From positions 1 to 64,000 of the forward strand of contig NZ_CP157942.1 of assembly GCF_040207875.1 (NCBI RefSeq): a stretch of DNA of 64,000 bases, in the 5' to 3' direction. Positions within the stretch are counted from its first letter, which is position 1. Every line of letters starts with the position of its first letter. Both the position numbers and the translations under genes were made by a program. Below the pieces are notes generated by a model. It saw only the letters and a list, made by a program, of their open reading frames with translations. It searched no databases and was not told the origin of the DNA. The DNA comes from Wolbachia endosymbiont of Armadillidium arcangelii (GTDB lineage: Bacteria > Pseudomonadota > Alphaproteobacteria > Rickettsiales > Anaplasmataceae). Positions 16,118 to 25,714 of the stretch are shown here, one piece after another.

Positions 16118-16594
16118 ATGTCTACATCAATGATTATCGGTCTTGCCTTCTTGGCAGGTCTTGTCTTTGCATATAGATTGCTAAAGAAAGTGATAAAAAA
16201 TGCACTTAACAATAAGCGTAATAAAAGCAAATTTTCAAGTGAAGAAACTGAAAAATTCAGAAAAGATATGTTGGAGTATTACGAAAAATCTTCTAGAAAA
16301 TACAAAAAATTAGATGCAGAAGTTAACAAAATGATGAATGAAGCATTCGATAAGGCTAATAGTATCATTAAGCACAATAAACAGCAGCTCGATCAGACAT
16401 TAGATGACAATGCCCATTCTAACTTGAAGAAAGTCACTGACCAAGTTGAAAAAGCTCTTGGAGATTTACAAGCTAACACAGCAAGTATAGCTGCTGATGC
16501 TGTAAAGAAAATAATGCATGAACGTAAAGATGATAAGCGTAGTAGTGAGGTCATATCTTCGTTTTCACGTGACTTAAGTAAAAAATTGCATTAA
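16118..16594 (+). CDS. atpF: ATP synthase F0 subunit b (peripheral stalk)
   Basis: 158 residues from the ATG at 16118, which is preceded by a TAGGAG ribosome site at 16105-16110. An upstream in-frame ATG at 16058 lies inside the previous gene and is not preferred. One N-terminal membrane helix (about 4-22, MIIGLAFLAGLVFAYRLL) leads into a long amphipathic Lys/Asp/Glu-rich helix that would dimerise with b'. It ends 5 bases before the glycosyltransferase gene. Confidence 0.88.
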   Translation: MSTSMIIGLAFLAGLVFAYRLLKKVIKNALNNKRNKSKFSSEETEKFRKDMLEYYEKSSRKYKKLDAEVNKMMNEAFDKANSIIKHNKQQLDQTLDDNAHSNLKKVTDQVEKALGDLQANTASIAADAVKKIMHERKDDKRSSEVISSFSRDLSKKLH

Positions 16595-16599
16595 GTTTA

Positions 16600-18183
16600 A
16601 TGCCTATACTTCAGATTAGTGAAAAAATCAGGCTCGATTTTAGTTTATGCAAAGAACAAGAAAAACTCTTTTATTATAAATTTAATATAATTCCTTGGCA
16701 AAAATTAAATAGTACTACTTTTTTTATAGTTGAGGATGCAAGTCAAGATATCAATAATTGGATCAAGGCTCACTACGGTGATGACTACGTATTAATAAAA
16801 GCGAACAGTGAACAGATTTTAAATCTTCTTAACTCGCACTTTGGTATTTCAGAATTTGCAGGCAATTACTTATATTATAAGAACCCTAATTTTTCAGCTA
16901 AAAGTATTAGGCTCAGTTCAATATTTTTTTCCTCTTTCTTTGTTATGATTTCGACTTTAACACTGAAAGAGAAATATGCATATTTTGCTTTGATGCTGAT
17001 ATTCATAGTTGGATGTTCTAGTTCTTTATTTAAATTCGTAACTAAAATTTTTGGCTTACGTAAAATTTCTAGCCAAAAAGTGGATTATAGCAAGCTAAAT
17101 GAACCTGTATATACTATTTTATTGCCTGCTTTTAAAGAGAATGCGATTATAGAGCAATTGATTGAGAGCATTGAAAGTTTGGATTATCCAAAATCAAAAT
17201 TAGATGTAAAGCTTCTGATAGAGAGTGATGACCAAGAAATGTTGGAAGCGATAGAAAAATGCACTTTACCGCAGTATTTTGAAGTAATAAAAGTGCCTCA
17301 TTTTTTACCTAGAACAAAAGCTAAGTCATGCAATTATGCTATGAGCTTTGCTAGAGGAAAGTATGCAGTAATATATGATGCAGATGATAGGCCAGATCCG
17401 TTGCAGTTAAAAAAAGCACTAGTTGAATTTAATAAGGGTGACGAAAAGTTAGCCTGTGTACAGGCGAAATTAAATTACTATAATTATGATTGTAATTTTC
17501 TCACAAAATCCTTTTCTCTAGAATATATGAATTGGTTTCAATATTTATTGCCTGGATTTCAAAAAATGAACATGCCAATGCCTTTGGGTGGCAGCAGCAA
17601 CCATTTTTCAATAGAAATTTTAAAGAAAGTGCTTTTTTGGGATGCTTACAATGTAACTGAAGATGCTGACATCGGTTTAAGACTTGCACAAATGGGATAT
17701 AAAACCAGGATTATTGATTCAGAAACATTGGAAGAATCACCAACTACTGTGTTTGCTTGGATCAAGCAAAGAGCACGCTGGATCAAAGGTTATATGCAAA
17801 CTTACATTGTTCATTTAAAAAATATAAAATTACTTTTTAAGCACACTGGGCTCAAGGGAATTTTGCTATTAAACCTTTTTGTTGGTTCCTCAGCCTTTAT
17901 ATTTTTCACTACTCCTTTTTTGTTACTTTCATTGATACTAACTCAAGTTTTAAGTGGATTATTTTTATATTATTTTATAGTAGTATACGTTATTAACTTG
18001 ATTTTTTTGATAGTAGCTATAAAACAGCAAAAAATGCCTTTTTATTTTTATATAGTATCAATATTTTTTCCCGTCTATAATCTGCTACATAGCGTTGCAG
18101 CTTTTTTTGCCTTGTGGGAATTTGTTATTCACCCTCAGCAATGGAACAAAACTCAGCATGGCTTATGGAAGCAAAACCTGTAG
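16600..18183 (+). CDS. Family 2 glycosyltransferase, membrane-bound
   Basis: A 527-residue cellulose-synthase-like GT2 protein. Two hydrophobic helices (about residues 105-150) precede the catalytic domain, which starts at PVYTILLPAFKENAIIEQLI (about 167-186). The nucleotide/metal site is YDADDRPDP (about 258-266), the acceptor-site acidic motif EDADIGLRL (about 352-360), and the QRARW motif (about 389-393) completes the GT2 set. Three or four C-terminal helices follow (about 415-505). A processive or single-transfer beta-glycosyltransferase at the inner membrane is likely, with unknown substrate. It is probably cotranscribed with the F0 genes and ctaA, overlapping the start of ctaA. Confidence 0.85.
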   Translation: MPILQISEKIRLDFSLCKEQEKLFYYKFNIIPWQKLNSTTFFIVEDASQDINNWIKAHYGDDYVLIKANSEQILNLLNSHFGISEFAGNYLYYKNPNFSAKSIRLSSIFFSSFFVMISTLTLKEKYAYFALMLIFIVGCSSSLFKFVTKIFGLRKISSQKVDYSKLNEPVYTILLPAFKENAIIEQLIESIESLDYPKSKLDVKLLIESDDQEMLEAIEKCTLPQYFEVIKVPHFLPRTKAKSCNYAMSFARGKYAVIYDADDRPDPLQLKKALVEFNKGDEKLACVQAKLNYYNYDCNFLTKSFSLEYMNWFQYLLPGFQKMNMPMPLGGSSNHFSIEILKKVLFWDAYNVTEDADIGLRLAQMGYKTRIIDSETLEESPTTVFAWIKQRARWIKGYMQTYIVHLKNIKLLFKHTGLKGILLLNLFVGSSAFIFFTTPFLLLSLILTQVLSGLFLYYFIVVYVINLIFLIVAIKQQKMPFYFYIVSIFFPVYNLLHSVAAFFALWEFVIHPQQWNKTQHGLWKQNL

Positions 18184-19154
18184 CTATTTGGCTTTTTCTC
18201 TGCTCTGTAATGGTGATTCTCATGGTGGGAATTGGTGGATTTACCAGACTTTCAAAAGCAGGATTGTCAATCACGGAATGGAAACCTATTACCGGAACAT
18301 TACCACCACTGAGTGAACAAGATTGGCTAAAAGAAAAATCAAAATATGAAGCTACACCTGAATACAAAGCATTTAACTACGGTATGAGTATGGAAGAGTT
18401 CCGCACCATATACTTAATAGAATATATACATAGATTGATTGCAAGGCTGACAGGTTTAGTTTTTATCTTACCATTTATATACTTTACATTAAAAAAAAGA
18501 ATACCTAAAAAGATAGTAATAAGGCTATCTATAGCACTATTATTTGGAATTTTACAAGCTTTTGCTGGTTGGTATATGGTAAAAAGCGGTTTGGTAGCCA
18601 AACCTCATGTTAGTCACTATAAGCTTGCACTTCACTTGCTGCTTGCATTGGTTATTTTTGCATTATTGTCGTATCAATTTTTTGATTACCAAATCAAACC
18701 AAGACAAACTAAACTTAAGGTTAATACATGTTACATATGGATAATTTTGATCATAGTTGCAGTACAAATAATCTTCGGTGCATTTGTTGCAGGGCTAAAT
18801 GCTGGTTTAATTTACAATACCTTTCCACTAATGGATGGACAAATTATTCCAGAAGATTTATTTTACTTACAGCCTGCTTGGCTAAATATTTTTGAAAACA
18901 GAGCAACGGTGCAATTTGTGCATAGAGTACTGGCATTGCTGATATTAGTTCTGACAGTAGTATTTACAATAAAAAATGCCAATGTAAAACCAGCATATAT
19001 TATGCTGCTCTCCGTCATCATTCAGGTAATTTTAGGAGTAGTCACTTTGTTGCTGCATATACCAATATCAATTGCTATAGCCCATCAAATGTTTTCGTTT
19101 ATCTTATTTGGATCAGGTTTATACTGCTTGTGTTATTTAAGAAAGCAGATCTAA
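18141..19154 (+). CDS. ctaA: Haem A synthase (COX15/CtaA family)
   Basis: About 337 residues from the ATG at 18141; ATGs at 18114 and 18165 are also in frame. It oxidises the C8 methyl of haem O for cytochrome aa3 oxidase in the inner membrane. Eight hydrophobic helices are visible. Family signatures are GGFTRLSKAGLSITEWKPITG near the N-terminus and the conserved His positions EYIHRLIAR, VSHYKLALHL, FVHRVLALL and IAHQMFSF. It overlaps the end of the glycosyltransferase gene, suggesting coupled translation. The last 18 bases overlap convergent pccA. Confidence 0.93.
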   Translation: MEQNSAWLMEAKPVAIWLFLCSVMVILMVGIGGFTRLSKAGLSITEWKPITGTLPPLSEQDWLKEKSKYEATPEYKAFNYGMSMEEFRTIYLIEYIHRLIARLTGLVFILPFIYFTLKKRIPKKIVIRLSIALLFGILQAFAGWYMVKSGLVAKPHVSHYKLALHLLLALVIFALLSYQFFDYQIKPRQTKLKVNTCYIWIILIIVAVQIIFGAFVAGLNAGLIYNTFPLMDGQIIPEDLFYLQPAWLNIFENRATVQFVHRVLALLILVLTVVFTIKNANVKPAYIMLLSVIIQVILGVVTLLLHIPISIAIAHQMFSFILFGSGLYCLCYLRKQI

Positions 19155-21116
19155 TACCAAATCACCAGCATATACATTTTTTCCCTCTGTAACAGGGATA
19201 TTTTTTATCACCATTTCTGATTCAGCACATATGATATTTTCCATTTTCATTGCCTCTACAACAAATAGAGGTTGTCCTACCTCTACCTGATCTCCAGCAT
19301 TGACGTGTAATTTAACCAATAAACCGGATATTGGAGATTTTACAACGTCTACTGAAATCCCTTCTGTTTTGTTGTTTAGCATTAATTTGCTTAGTTCAGC
19401 TACATGAGGTTTCAATACAGAACATTCAGCTTTCATACCTGCATGCCTTATGAAATATTTGCTGTCTTGTCTTTCTATTTTAAGTGCTATATTGGTATCA
19501 TCATTAATTGTGATATATAGTAATCTGTAACTTGGTTTCCACTTACCCAACACGGAGTATTTATTGTGGTTATATACTGTTGTTAATGTGTTATCTTGAT
19601 ATTTTGCATTTACGGAGTACTCATTATCGTCTATTTTCACTATGAATGCTTCATCTATTGACTTACTGTAATACTTTCCCTCATTTTCTAAATGAACATA
19701 CAGTGCAGCAAAAATAAATATTTTAATATATTCCTCTGTAATAAAATCGTCTTGAAACCCACTGGGATAATGGTCTGGAATGAATCTTGTGTGGAGTTTT
19801 GCTGCAATAAAGTTTGGATGATGGAAGATGGATTCTAGAAATTCTATATTATTTGTTACTCCTTTTATATAGCATTCAGACAATGCTTTTTGCATTCTAC
19901 TGATCGCTTCTATTCTATCTTTTCCATATGTTATAACTTTTGCAATCATCGAATCGTAGAACATGCTGATTTCTGAACCTGCAGCAACTCCATCATCTAT
20001 TCTTACATAATCATTTTCATCCGGTTTATCGTAATATTTTATTCTTCCGCTGGAAGGGAAAAATTTCTTTGATGGGTCTTCAGCACAAATTCTACTTTCT
20101 ATTGCAGAACCAGTAAGTTTAATGTCATTCTGACCAAACCTTAGTTTTTTTCCACAGGAAGTTCTAATCATTTCTTCTACTATGTCTATTCCAGTTATAA
20201 ATTCTGTTACTGGATGCTCAACTTGTAATCTCGTATTTACCTCAAGAAAATAGAAGTTTTGGTCTTTATCAACAACAAACTCAACAGTACCTGCTGAAAA
20301 ATAGCCAACTTGTTTTGCAAGGGAGACACATTGAGCATACATTTTTTGTCTTACTTCTTCACTAATGAATGGACTTGGCGTTTCTTCCATTATTTTCTGG
20401 TTATTCCTTTGTATCGAGCATTCTCTCTCTCCAAGACACACTATATTGCCATATTTATCCGCTATGATTTGTATTTCAATATGTCTTGGTAACTCTATAT
20501 ATTTCTCTATAAAGATACTGCCATCTTTAAAACTTTTCTCTGCTTCATTTGTTGCTGATGTGAATGCTAGTTCAATTTCTTTTTTGGAATTTACAATTCG
20601 CATTCCTTTGCCACCACCACCTGATGCAGCTTTAAGCATAACCGGAAAGCCAATTTCTTCAGCAACTTGAGCTGCGTGGGCAGCGTCGCTAATCTTACCC
20701 ATATATCCTGGCACTACATTCACTCCAGCTTTTTTTGCCGCTTCTTTTGCTGTTATTTTGTTAGCTGTAACTTCTATTGTTTCTGCACTGGGACCGATGA
20801 AGTCTATATTATGTTTTTGAAGAGCACGTGGAAAATCTGGATTTTCTGCTAAAAACCCATAGCCAGGATGAACCGCCTCGGCACCTGTTTCAACTGCTAC
20901 TTCGCATATTTTTTCGATATTTAAGTAACTAAGATAAGCAGGCGAAGGGCCAATGTGCCTTGACTCATCTGCTTGCTTTACATGCACAGAATTTGCATCT
21001 GCATCTGAGTACACAGACACACAAGATATGCCCATCTTGTGCGCAGTTTTGATTATCCTGCAGGTAATCTCCCCTCTGTTCGCTACTAAAATCTTACTAT
21101 ACTTCTTTCTTATCAT
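19137..21116 (-). CDS. pccA: Propionyl-CoA/acyl-CoA carboxylase alpha subunit (biotin carboxylase + biotin carrier)
   Basis: A 659-residue fusion. The N-terminal biotin-carboxylase domain starts with KILVANRGEITCRII, has an ATP-grasp glycine-rich loop (KAASGGGGKGMRIV, about residues 159-172) and EVNTRLQVEHPVTE (about 287-300). The C-terminal biotinyl domain holds the biotinylated Lys in VEAMKMEN (about 623-630). It carboxylates an acyl-CoA together with a beta subunit encoded elsewhere. The enzyme needs biotin, which is relevant to the broken bioB at 61.4-62.1 kb. Its stop overlaps the end of ctaA. Confidence 0.93.
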   Translation of the reverse strand: MIRKKYSKILVANRGEITCRIIKTAHKMGISCVSVYSDADANSVHVKQADESRHIGPSPAYLSYLNIEKICEVAVETGAEAVHPGYGFLAENPDFPRALQKHNIDFIGPSAETIEVTANKITAKEAAKKAGVNVVPGYMGKISDAAHAAQVAEEIGFPVMLKAASGGGGKGMRIVNSKKEIELAFTSATNEAEKSFKDGSIFIEKYIELPRHIEIQIIADKYGNIVCLGERECSIQRNNQKIMEETPSPFISEEVRQKMYAQCVSLAKQVGYFSAGTVEFVVDKDQNFYFLEVNTRLQVEHPVTEFITGIDIVEEMIRTSCGKKLRFGQNDIKLTGSAIESRICAEDPSKKFFPSSGRIKYYDKPDENDYVRIDDGVAAGSEISMFYDSMIAKVITYGKDRIEAISRMQKALSECYIKGVTNNIEFLESIFHHPNFIAAKLHTRFIPDHYPSGFQDDFITEEYIKIFIFAALYVHLENEGKYYSKSIDEAFIVKIDDNEYSVNAKYQDNTLTTVYNHNKYSVLGKWKPSYRLLYITINDDTNIALKIERQDSKYFIRHAGMKAECSVLKPHVAELSKLMLNNKTEGISVDVVKSPISGLLVKLHVNAGDQVEVGQPLFVVEAMKMENIICAESEMVIKNIPVTEGKNVYAGDLVLDLLS

Positions 21117-21177
21117 CTTATCAGTATACTTTCTTAAGTTAAGAAAGTAAATTTCTATATTACTACCTGCAAATACT

Positions 21178-21849
21178 TCACACTGGGGCTAAACCACTAT
21201 CTAAAAGTTGCATAACATCAGGATCTGTCACTATAGTACTTTCGTTATAGAGGCCATATACTTCATTACATGCCTTAAATAACAGATATGAAGATCCTCC
21301 AGAAGCTATTGTTGCTATTGAAGCCAACGCAAGAGACTGAGAAACTGAAAATAGAAGATACAAAGATACACACATAGCGGTAGCACACACTATAGCTCCT
21401 ACTATATATAAGCATATATGAAACTTCTTATTACATATAAAGCCACATTTTATATCTGCAATTTGCTTAACTTCCTTCTGCTCTGCAGGATCCAAGAAGT
21501 AAAGAGGTGATACTGCCTTATTATTCTTAATATAGCTTTTATCGAGGAGTGCTTCCTTAATATATTTCTTATTGTTCTCAAGTTCCTTTTTTAAGCTTTT
21601 TACTTTCTCCCGATCTTTAGCTTCTTTTGCTTTCTTGACTCTGCTCTCAGTATCTTCTTCTAAATACTCTATAATCTCTTTTAACGCAGGTAACAGAATT
21701 CCTTTACTTGCTGCTATATGAAATGGGTTTCCATTTTCATTAATTCTATGCTTAGCTACACAAGCAACTCCTTTCTTGCAAGCTTCAATAAATTTATTTT
21801 CACCCTCTTTTGTTACAACTCCTCTTGCAATTTTAAATAAATTATCCAT
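21178..21849 (-). CDS. Hypothetical membrane protein with a single ankyrin-like segment
   Basis: A 223-residue protein. Residues about 40-65 (NGNPFHIAASKGILLPALKEII) resemble half of one ankyrin repeat, but no second repeat is visible. A Lys/Glu-rich helical stretch follows (about 65-115), then two hydrophobic segments (about 145-165 and 168-190) and a short polar tail. There is no signal peptide. A gaggtg ribosome-site-like sequence lies about 7 bases upstream of the ATG. It could be a small secreted or vacuolar-membrane protein, but nothing in the sequence proves that. It stands alone between pccA and gltX. Confidence 0.7.
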   Translation of the reverse strand: MDNLFKIARGVVTKEGENKFIEACKKGVACVAKHRINENGNPFHIAASKGILLPALKEIIEYLEEDTESRVKKAKEAKDREKVKSLKKELENNKKYIKEALLDKSYIKNNKAVSPLYFLDPAEQKEVKQIADIKCGFICNKKFHICLYIVGAIVCATAMCVSLYLLFSVSQSLALASIATIASGGSSYLLFKACNEVYGLYNESTIVTDPDVMQLLDSGLAPV

Positions 21850-22000
21850 ATATACACCTCACTGCATTCACTAATATTAAATTATACAATGTAGTTTGTT
21901 AAAAATAAATGTAAATTGATCTTTTAAATTTACTATAGTTCCGCGTTGTTGCAAGTGCAAATTTTAGTTATCATCGGTTACGTTATCACAATAGACAAAT

Positions 22001-23455
22001 ATGCCAGGTATAGTCACTAGATTCGCTCCATCACCAACAGGATTTTTACATATTGGAGGAGCTCGCACAGCTTTATTTAATTGGCTCTATGCGCAGCGTC
22101 ATGGTGGCCAGTTTTTACTAAGGATTGAGGATACCGACAGAAAACGTTCAACACAGGAAGCAATTGATGCAATAATAGATGGGTTAAAATGGCTTGGAAT
22201 AAACTATGATGGGGAAATAATATATCAATCAAAAAAAATAGAGCAGCACATTGAGGTTGCAAATCTTTTAGTTGAAAAGGGTAGGGCGTATCATTGTTAC
22301 TGCCCTGAAGATGAAATTGCAGAAAAGAAGGCAAAAGCAAGGGAAGAAGGAAAAATATATAAGCATAAGTGTACTCATTCGACATCAAATGCAGAGCCTG
22401 TTGTTCGCTTCAAAGTGCCAGACTCAGAAGATATTGTTGTTGACGATAAAATATACGGCCAAGTTACAATAAGTAGCGACCAGCTTGATGACATAGTAAT
22501 CTTGCGCTCTGACAATACTCCAACATATATTTTTGCTGTAGTGGTTGATGACCATGATGCCGGAATAACCGATATTATACGTGGCTCTGATCATCTCACT
22601 AATACCTTCAAACAATTACTAATATACCAGGCTCTTGATTTTGATGTTCCACGCTTTGCACACGTACCGCTTATTCATGGAGAAGACGGGAATAAGCTAT
22701 CCAAAAGACATGGTGATACAAGTGTTTGCGATTATGAAAAGATGGGAATATTGCCAGAAGCAATGCGTAACTACCTGCTTAGACTTGGTTGGAGTCATGG
22801 TAATGATGAAATTATTAGCGATGATCAAGCAATAGAGTGGTTTAATTTGGAAAATATCGGTCGTTCACCTGCACGGCTTGATTTTAAAAAACTGGAACAT
22901 TTGAATAACCATTATATTAACAATATGAGCAATGAAGATATTTTAAGTATTATTGTTCCAATGTTCGAGAGTAATGCAAAAGATCTTTCTTTAACCCAGT
23001 CCTTGATGTCATTCCAGCACGTGACCAGAAAGACAAAACCAGTGTCAGCTACTTGGATGACAGGTGGTAATGTGTTTTTGACTGATAAGAAAAAGAATTA
23101 TTTATTACAGGGACTAACAGAGCTAAAGAAAAGAGCAAACTATCTAACCGAACTGCTGGATTTAGCAAAGTTTTATATTCAAGTTGATTTGAGTGAAGAA
23201 GCTCAGCAAATTGTCAAATCTAACCTAGATATAATTAAGTTACTTGCATCATTTCTTTCGAGTATAGGTGATGAAGATTGGAATAAGAATTTTTTATCTG
23301 CTCAGATCAAGGAATTTTCGAAATTACATAATATGAAAATGAGCGATATATACCACTCATTACGTGCACCTATAACAGGGGTAATGGATGCGCCTGGAAT
23401 CATTGATATTATGATAATTCTCGGCAAAGACGAATGTATAAAAAGGTTGCAGTAG
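22001..23455 (+). CDS. gltX: Glutamyl-tRNA synthetase, with palindromic-element insert
   Basis: A 484-residue class I synthetase. The HIGH-type motif is in FAPSPTGFLHIGGARTALFN (residues about 8-27) and the KMSKS-type loop is KLSKRHGDTSV (about 232-242). Alphaproteobacteria often carry two GltX copies, one charging tRNA-Gln for amidation; the sequence alone does not say which this is. Residues about 336-358 (SLMSFQHVTRKTKPVSATWM) come from a palindromic repeat inserted in frame in the anticodon-binding half. The gene reads through to a normal stop, so the enzyme is presumably tolerant of the insert. Confidence 0.95.
   Translation: MPGIVTRFAPSPTGFLHIGGARTALFNWLYAQRHGGQFLLRIEDTDRKRSTQEAIDAIIDGLKWLGINYDGEIIYQSKKIEQHIEVANLLVEKGRAYHCYCPEDEIAEKKAKAREEGKIYKHKCTHSTSNAEPVVRFKVPDSEDIVVDDKIYGQVTISSDQLDDIVILRSDNTPTYIFAVVVDDHDAGITDIIRGSDHLTNTFKQLLIYQALDFDVPRFAHVPLIHGEDGNKLSKRHGDTSVCDYEKMGILPEAMRNYLLRLGWSHGNDEIISDDQAIEWFNLENIGRSPARLDFKKLEHLNNHYINNMSNEDILSIIVPMFESNAKDLSLTQSLMSFQHVTRKTKPVSATWMTGGNVFLTDKKKNYLLQGLTELKKRANYLTELLDLAKFYIQVDLSEEAQQIVKSNLDIIKLLASFLSSIGDEDWNKNFLSAQIKEFSKLHNMKMSDIYHSLRAPITGVMDAPGIIDIMIILGKDECIKRLQ
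23005..23076 (+). repeat. Palindromic element inserted in the gltX reading frame
   Basis: The DNA 'gatgtcattccagcacgtgac...ccagtgtcagctacttggatgacagg' matches the repeat family 'gatgtcattccagc.cgtgac...gggatgacagg' seen at 1500-1680 and in ileS. It adds about 23 codons without breaking the frame. Confidence 0.7.
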
Positions 23456-23670
23456 GGTCAGAGTAAAAAGACATTTGGGTTCAGTTTTAGCTGAAATAAA
23501 TTGTGCGCAAGAACTTCCCATTAAATGTTATTTAATTCACTGACATCGTTATGCCTACTTTTGAACTCGCTTTATAAGATTTTCCTTCCATTTATCCTCC
23601 CTCTAACTAGCTATGCAGTAAAGCCATTGCATTACTCCTTACCTTCTTCTTATATCTTTTGATTTACAGC
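23456..23670 (+). pseudogene. IS5-type transposase remnant (3' end)
   Basis: Immediately after the gltX stop the plus strand reads, with frameshifts, a decayed LK-TFG-SF...ELPIKCYLI segment. It matches the C-terminal end of the remnant at 27.0-27.85 kb (RLKETFGFSL...ELLIKCYLMNK), including the following 'gctatgcagtaaagcc' stretch. Only the tail of the transposase is left. Confidence 0.6.
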
Positions 23671-23699
23671 AAGTCTTCTGTTATTCTGGCACACACATG

Positions 23700-24220
23700 T
23701 AATACTTATACCAATTCTCATTATGAGGAGGACAAATAGGAGACATAGCAGAGTTGTTTAATTGTAGAGTGGGCAAGGGAAGCAACAAATTTACACAAAG
23801 TAAACTCAAGGAGAGTAATTGTATCGTATATTTTATTACGCAAAATGTTCTGTTTTATATATAACCAAAGTCTTGCAACTGCAGGCGAGTATGGTGATAG
23901 GTACATAATCTCAATATTTTTAGGCACCTTTAAATTTTTTGACTTATGCCAACTAGCACAATCCATAACTAAAAAAGCCTCTCTTGTTCCTAAATATTGG
24001 GACATCTGCTTAAGAAATACATTCAGTGTTGACATTCGGTGCAAATAAGCTAGAGTTCTCTCCATTTTTAGGATTAACTGCACTGTAGAGATAAAAATTT
24101 TGTCTACCTAATTTTATTTTAACCTTTGTCCTGATGCCCTTTTTAAACCAACCACGTCCGACTTTCGAATGTGTGCCAAACCGCGATTCATCAAAGAAAA
24201 ACAGCTCTTTTCTAAGATAT
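23700..24220 (-). pseudogene. IS630-family transposase, C-terminal half (outer element)
   Basis: The minus strand reads FFFDESRFGTHSKVGRGWFK (catalytic Asp of the DDE triad), then after a frameshift LVMDCASWHKSKNLKVPKNI and YLSPYSPAVARLWLYIKQNI (second Asp and C-terminal region). This half joins the fragment at 25146-25437 once the inserted element at 24221-25145 is removed. It carries frameshifts and is not functional. Confidence 0.8.
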
Positions 24221-25145
24221 AGCTCTTTTCATAATAGTGCAAACGAGGTAAAATAAGATTTTATAGTAGTGAAGGTAAGTATGCCAGCAGCATATAGTTA
24301 TGATTTAAGAAAAAAAGCAATGGAATCACTAGAAGAAGGATAAAGCAGAGAAGCAGTGGCAGCAAGATTTAAAATTGGAAGAACTACGTTATGGGAGTGG
24401 CAGCAAAGAAAAAAAGAAACAGGAGATTTTCAGTCAAAAAAACTTGGAAATGGAGGTTATAATCACAAAATTACTGACTGGAATAAATTTACTGAATTTG
24501 CTAAAAAATATGGTGGAAAAACTCTATCGGAAATGGCTAAGCTTTGGAGCAATGTTAGTATCCCAACGATTCATCGAGCTCTTAAAAAAATTGGACTCAC
24601 ACGCAAAAAAAGACATATGGATACAAAGAAAGGGACGAAGAAAAACGCGCTGAATTTTTGAAAATTATAGCAACAAAAGAACCTCAAAACTTAGTTTATA
24701 TAGATGAGTCTGGCATTGATAACACCGAGGACTACCCTTATGGATATTGCCAGAAGGGACAGAGGTTTTATGCTCTAAAATCTGGTAAAAAAATTCAACG
24801 AATCAGTATGATTGCAGCCTTAAACGGCAGAAAAATAGTTGTTCCGTTAACATTTGAAGGCCACTGTAATATGTTAATAAATGGTTTGAGCAGTTTTTGA
24901 CACCGATCTGGACAAACTTTGATAATGCTACTTTTCATAAGTCTAATAAGATTACTGAATTTGCTAAAGGAGTTGGCGCAGAAATTTTATATCTACCGCC
25001 TTATTCTCCCGATTTTAACAAAATTGAGCATCATTGGTTTGCTATAAAAAACAGAGCTAGGAAAAACATCCCTCTATTCACATCTTTTCGTCATGCTGTT
25101 GATTCCGCTTTTCTATAAGCTTTTCGGACTATTATGAAAAGAGCT
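24221..25145 (+). mobile_element. IS630-family element inserted into another IS630 element
   Basis: Bounded by an 18-base perfect inverted repeat: agctcttttcataatagt (24221-24238) and its complement at 25128-25145. The outermost T-A bases act as a TA target duplication, the hallmark of IS630/Tc1 insertion. The transposase starts at ATG 24281 but has an internal TAA near 24341 and frameshifts near 24620-24660 and 24880. It can be read as an HTH region (AVAARFKIGRTTLWEWQQRK), then LVYIDESGID, FDNATFHKS and LPPYSPDFNKIEHHWF, so all DDE blocks are recognisable. The copy is inactive. Confidence 0.88.
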
Positions 25146-25437
25146 ATACTTGCCAGTAACTTCATTGAGATTTTTTTTTGAATTCCTCTTGTTTTCTTTT
25201 ATCTTGTACATTGTGTTGGTGTAATATATGAAAATTTCATATATTACGGTGCACTGTAGACTTACTGACATTCAGACCAAATTTTTTCTGAATCTTTATT
25301 CTCATTTCTTTAATAGTAATATTAGGATTTTCTTCTATCCATACTTCAACTTGCTCAAGTTGGCTATGATTCAATCTAGTTTTTTTACAGCATTGAGCAG
25401 GAGCAAATAGTTTTTCTTCTCTTCCAAATTTTAAGTC
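25146..25437 (-). pseudogene. IS630-family transposase, N-terminal half (outer element)
   Basis: The minus strand reads KFGREEKLFAPAQCCKKTRL..., QLEQVEVWIEENPNITIKEM... and KSTVHRN, the helix-turn-helix and linker region of an IS630 transposase. A frameshift lies in a nine-A run. Deleting the inserted element with one TA copy restores a continuous frame across the junction (VTGKYLRKELFFFDES). Confidence 0.8.
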
Positions 25438-25713
25438 ATGAAGTTACTGCGTTTCTTGAAATGCAGCATATCTTTGCTACAGCCGTTATGCTATGCTTTT
25501 TTGCTAGCAATTACAGCATTTAGTTTTTTTATGCATTGTTTCTTACTTTTTTCAGCATTTTTCTTGCCGATTCCACCACTTGTTCATCTAATAGTTTTGA
25601 TCTTAATCCTATTTTACCCCGCTATTTTACTTGTTTCAGTATGGACTTTTTTTTCTCTTTATTGTCTATCCGCTCTCTCCTTAATGGGCATTGGTATTAG
25701 TACCCCATATTAG
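25438..25713 (+). CDS. Small hydrophobic protein
   Basis: A 91-residue frame with two or three strongly hydrophobic segments (about residues 15-40, 40-65 and 65-85), Phe/Leu-rich, with no known domain. The nearest upstream sequence belongs to the old IS630 element, so its start may have been replaced. Hydrophobic AT-rich frames can be artefacts, but no gene is on the other strand and the stop nearly abuts the next gene. Confidence 0.4.
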   Translation: MKLLRFLKCSISLLQPLCYAFLLAITAFSFFMHCFLLFSAFFLPIPPLVHLIVLILILFYPAILLVSVWTFFSLYCLSALSLMGIGISTPY

Positions 25714-25714
25714 T

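Noticed and set aside
21178..21849. Ankyrin-repeat protein
   Set aside because: Only one partial ankyrin-like segment is visible, so naming it an ankyrin protein would overstate it.
24375..24653. 92-residue second frame inside the inner IS630 transposase
   Set aside because: It is an overlapping frame; the recognisable transposase motifs are in the other frame.
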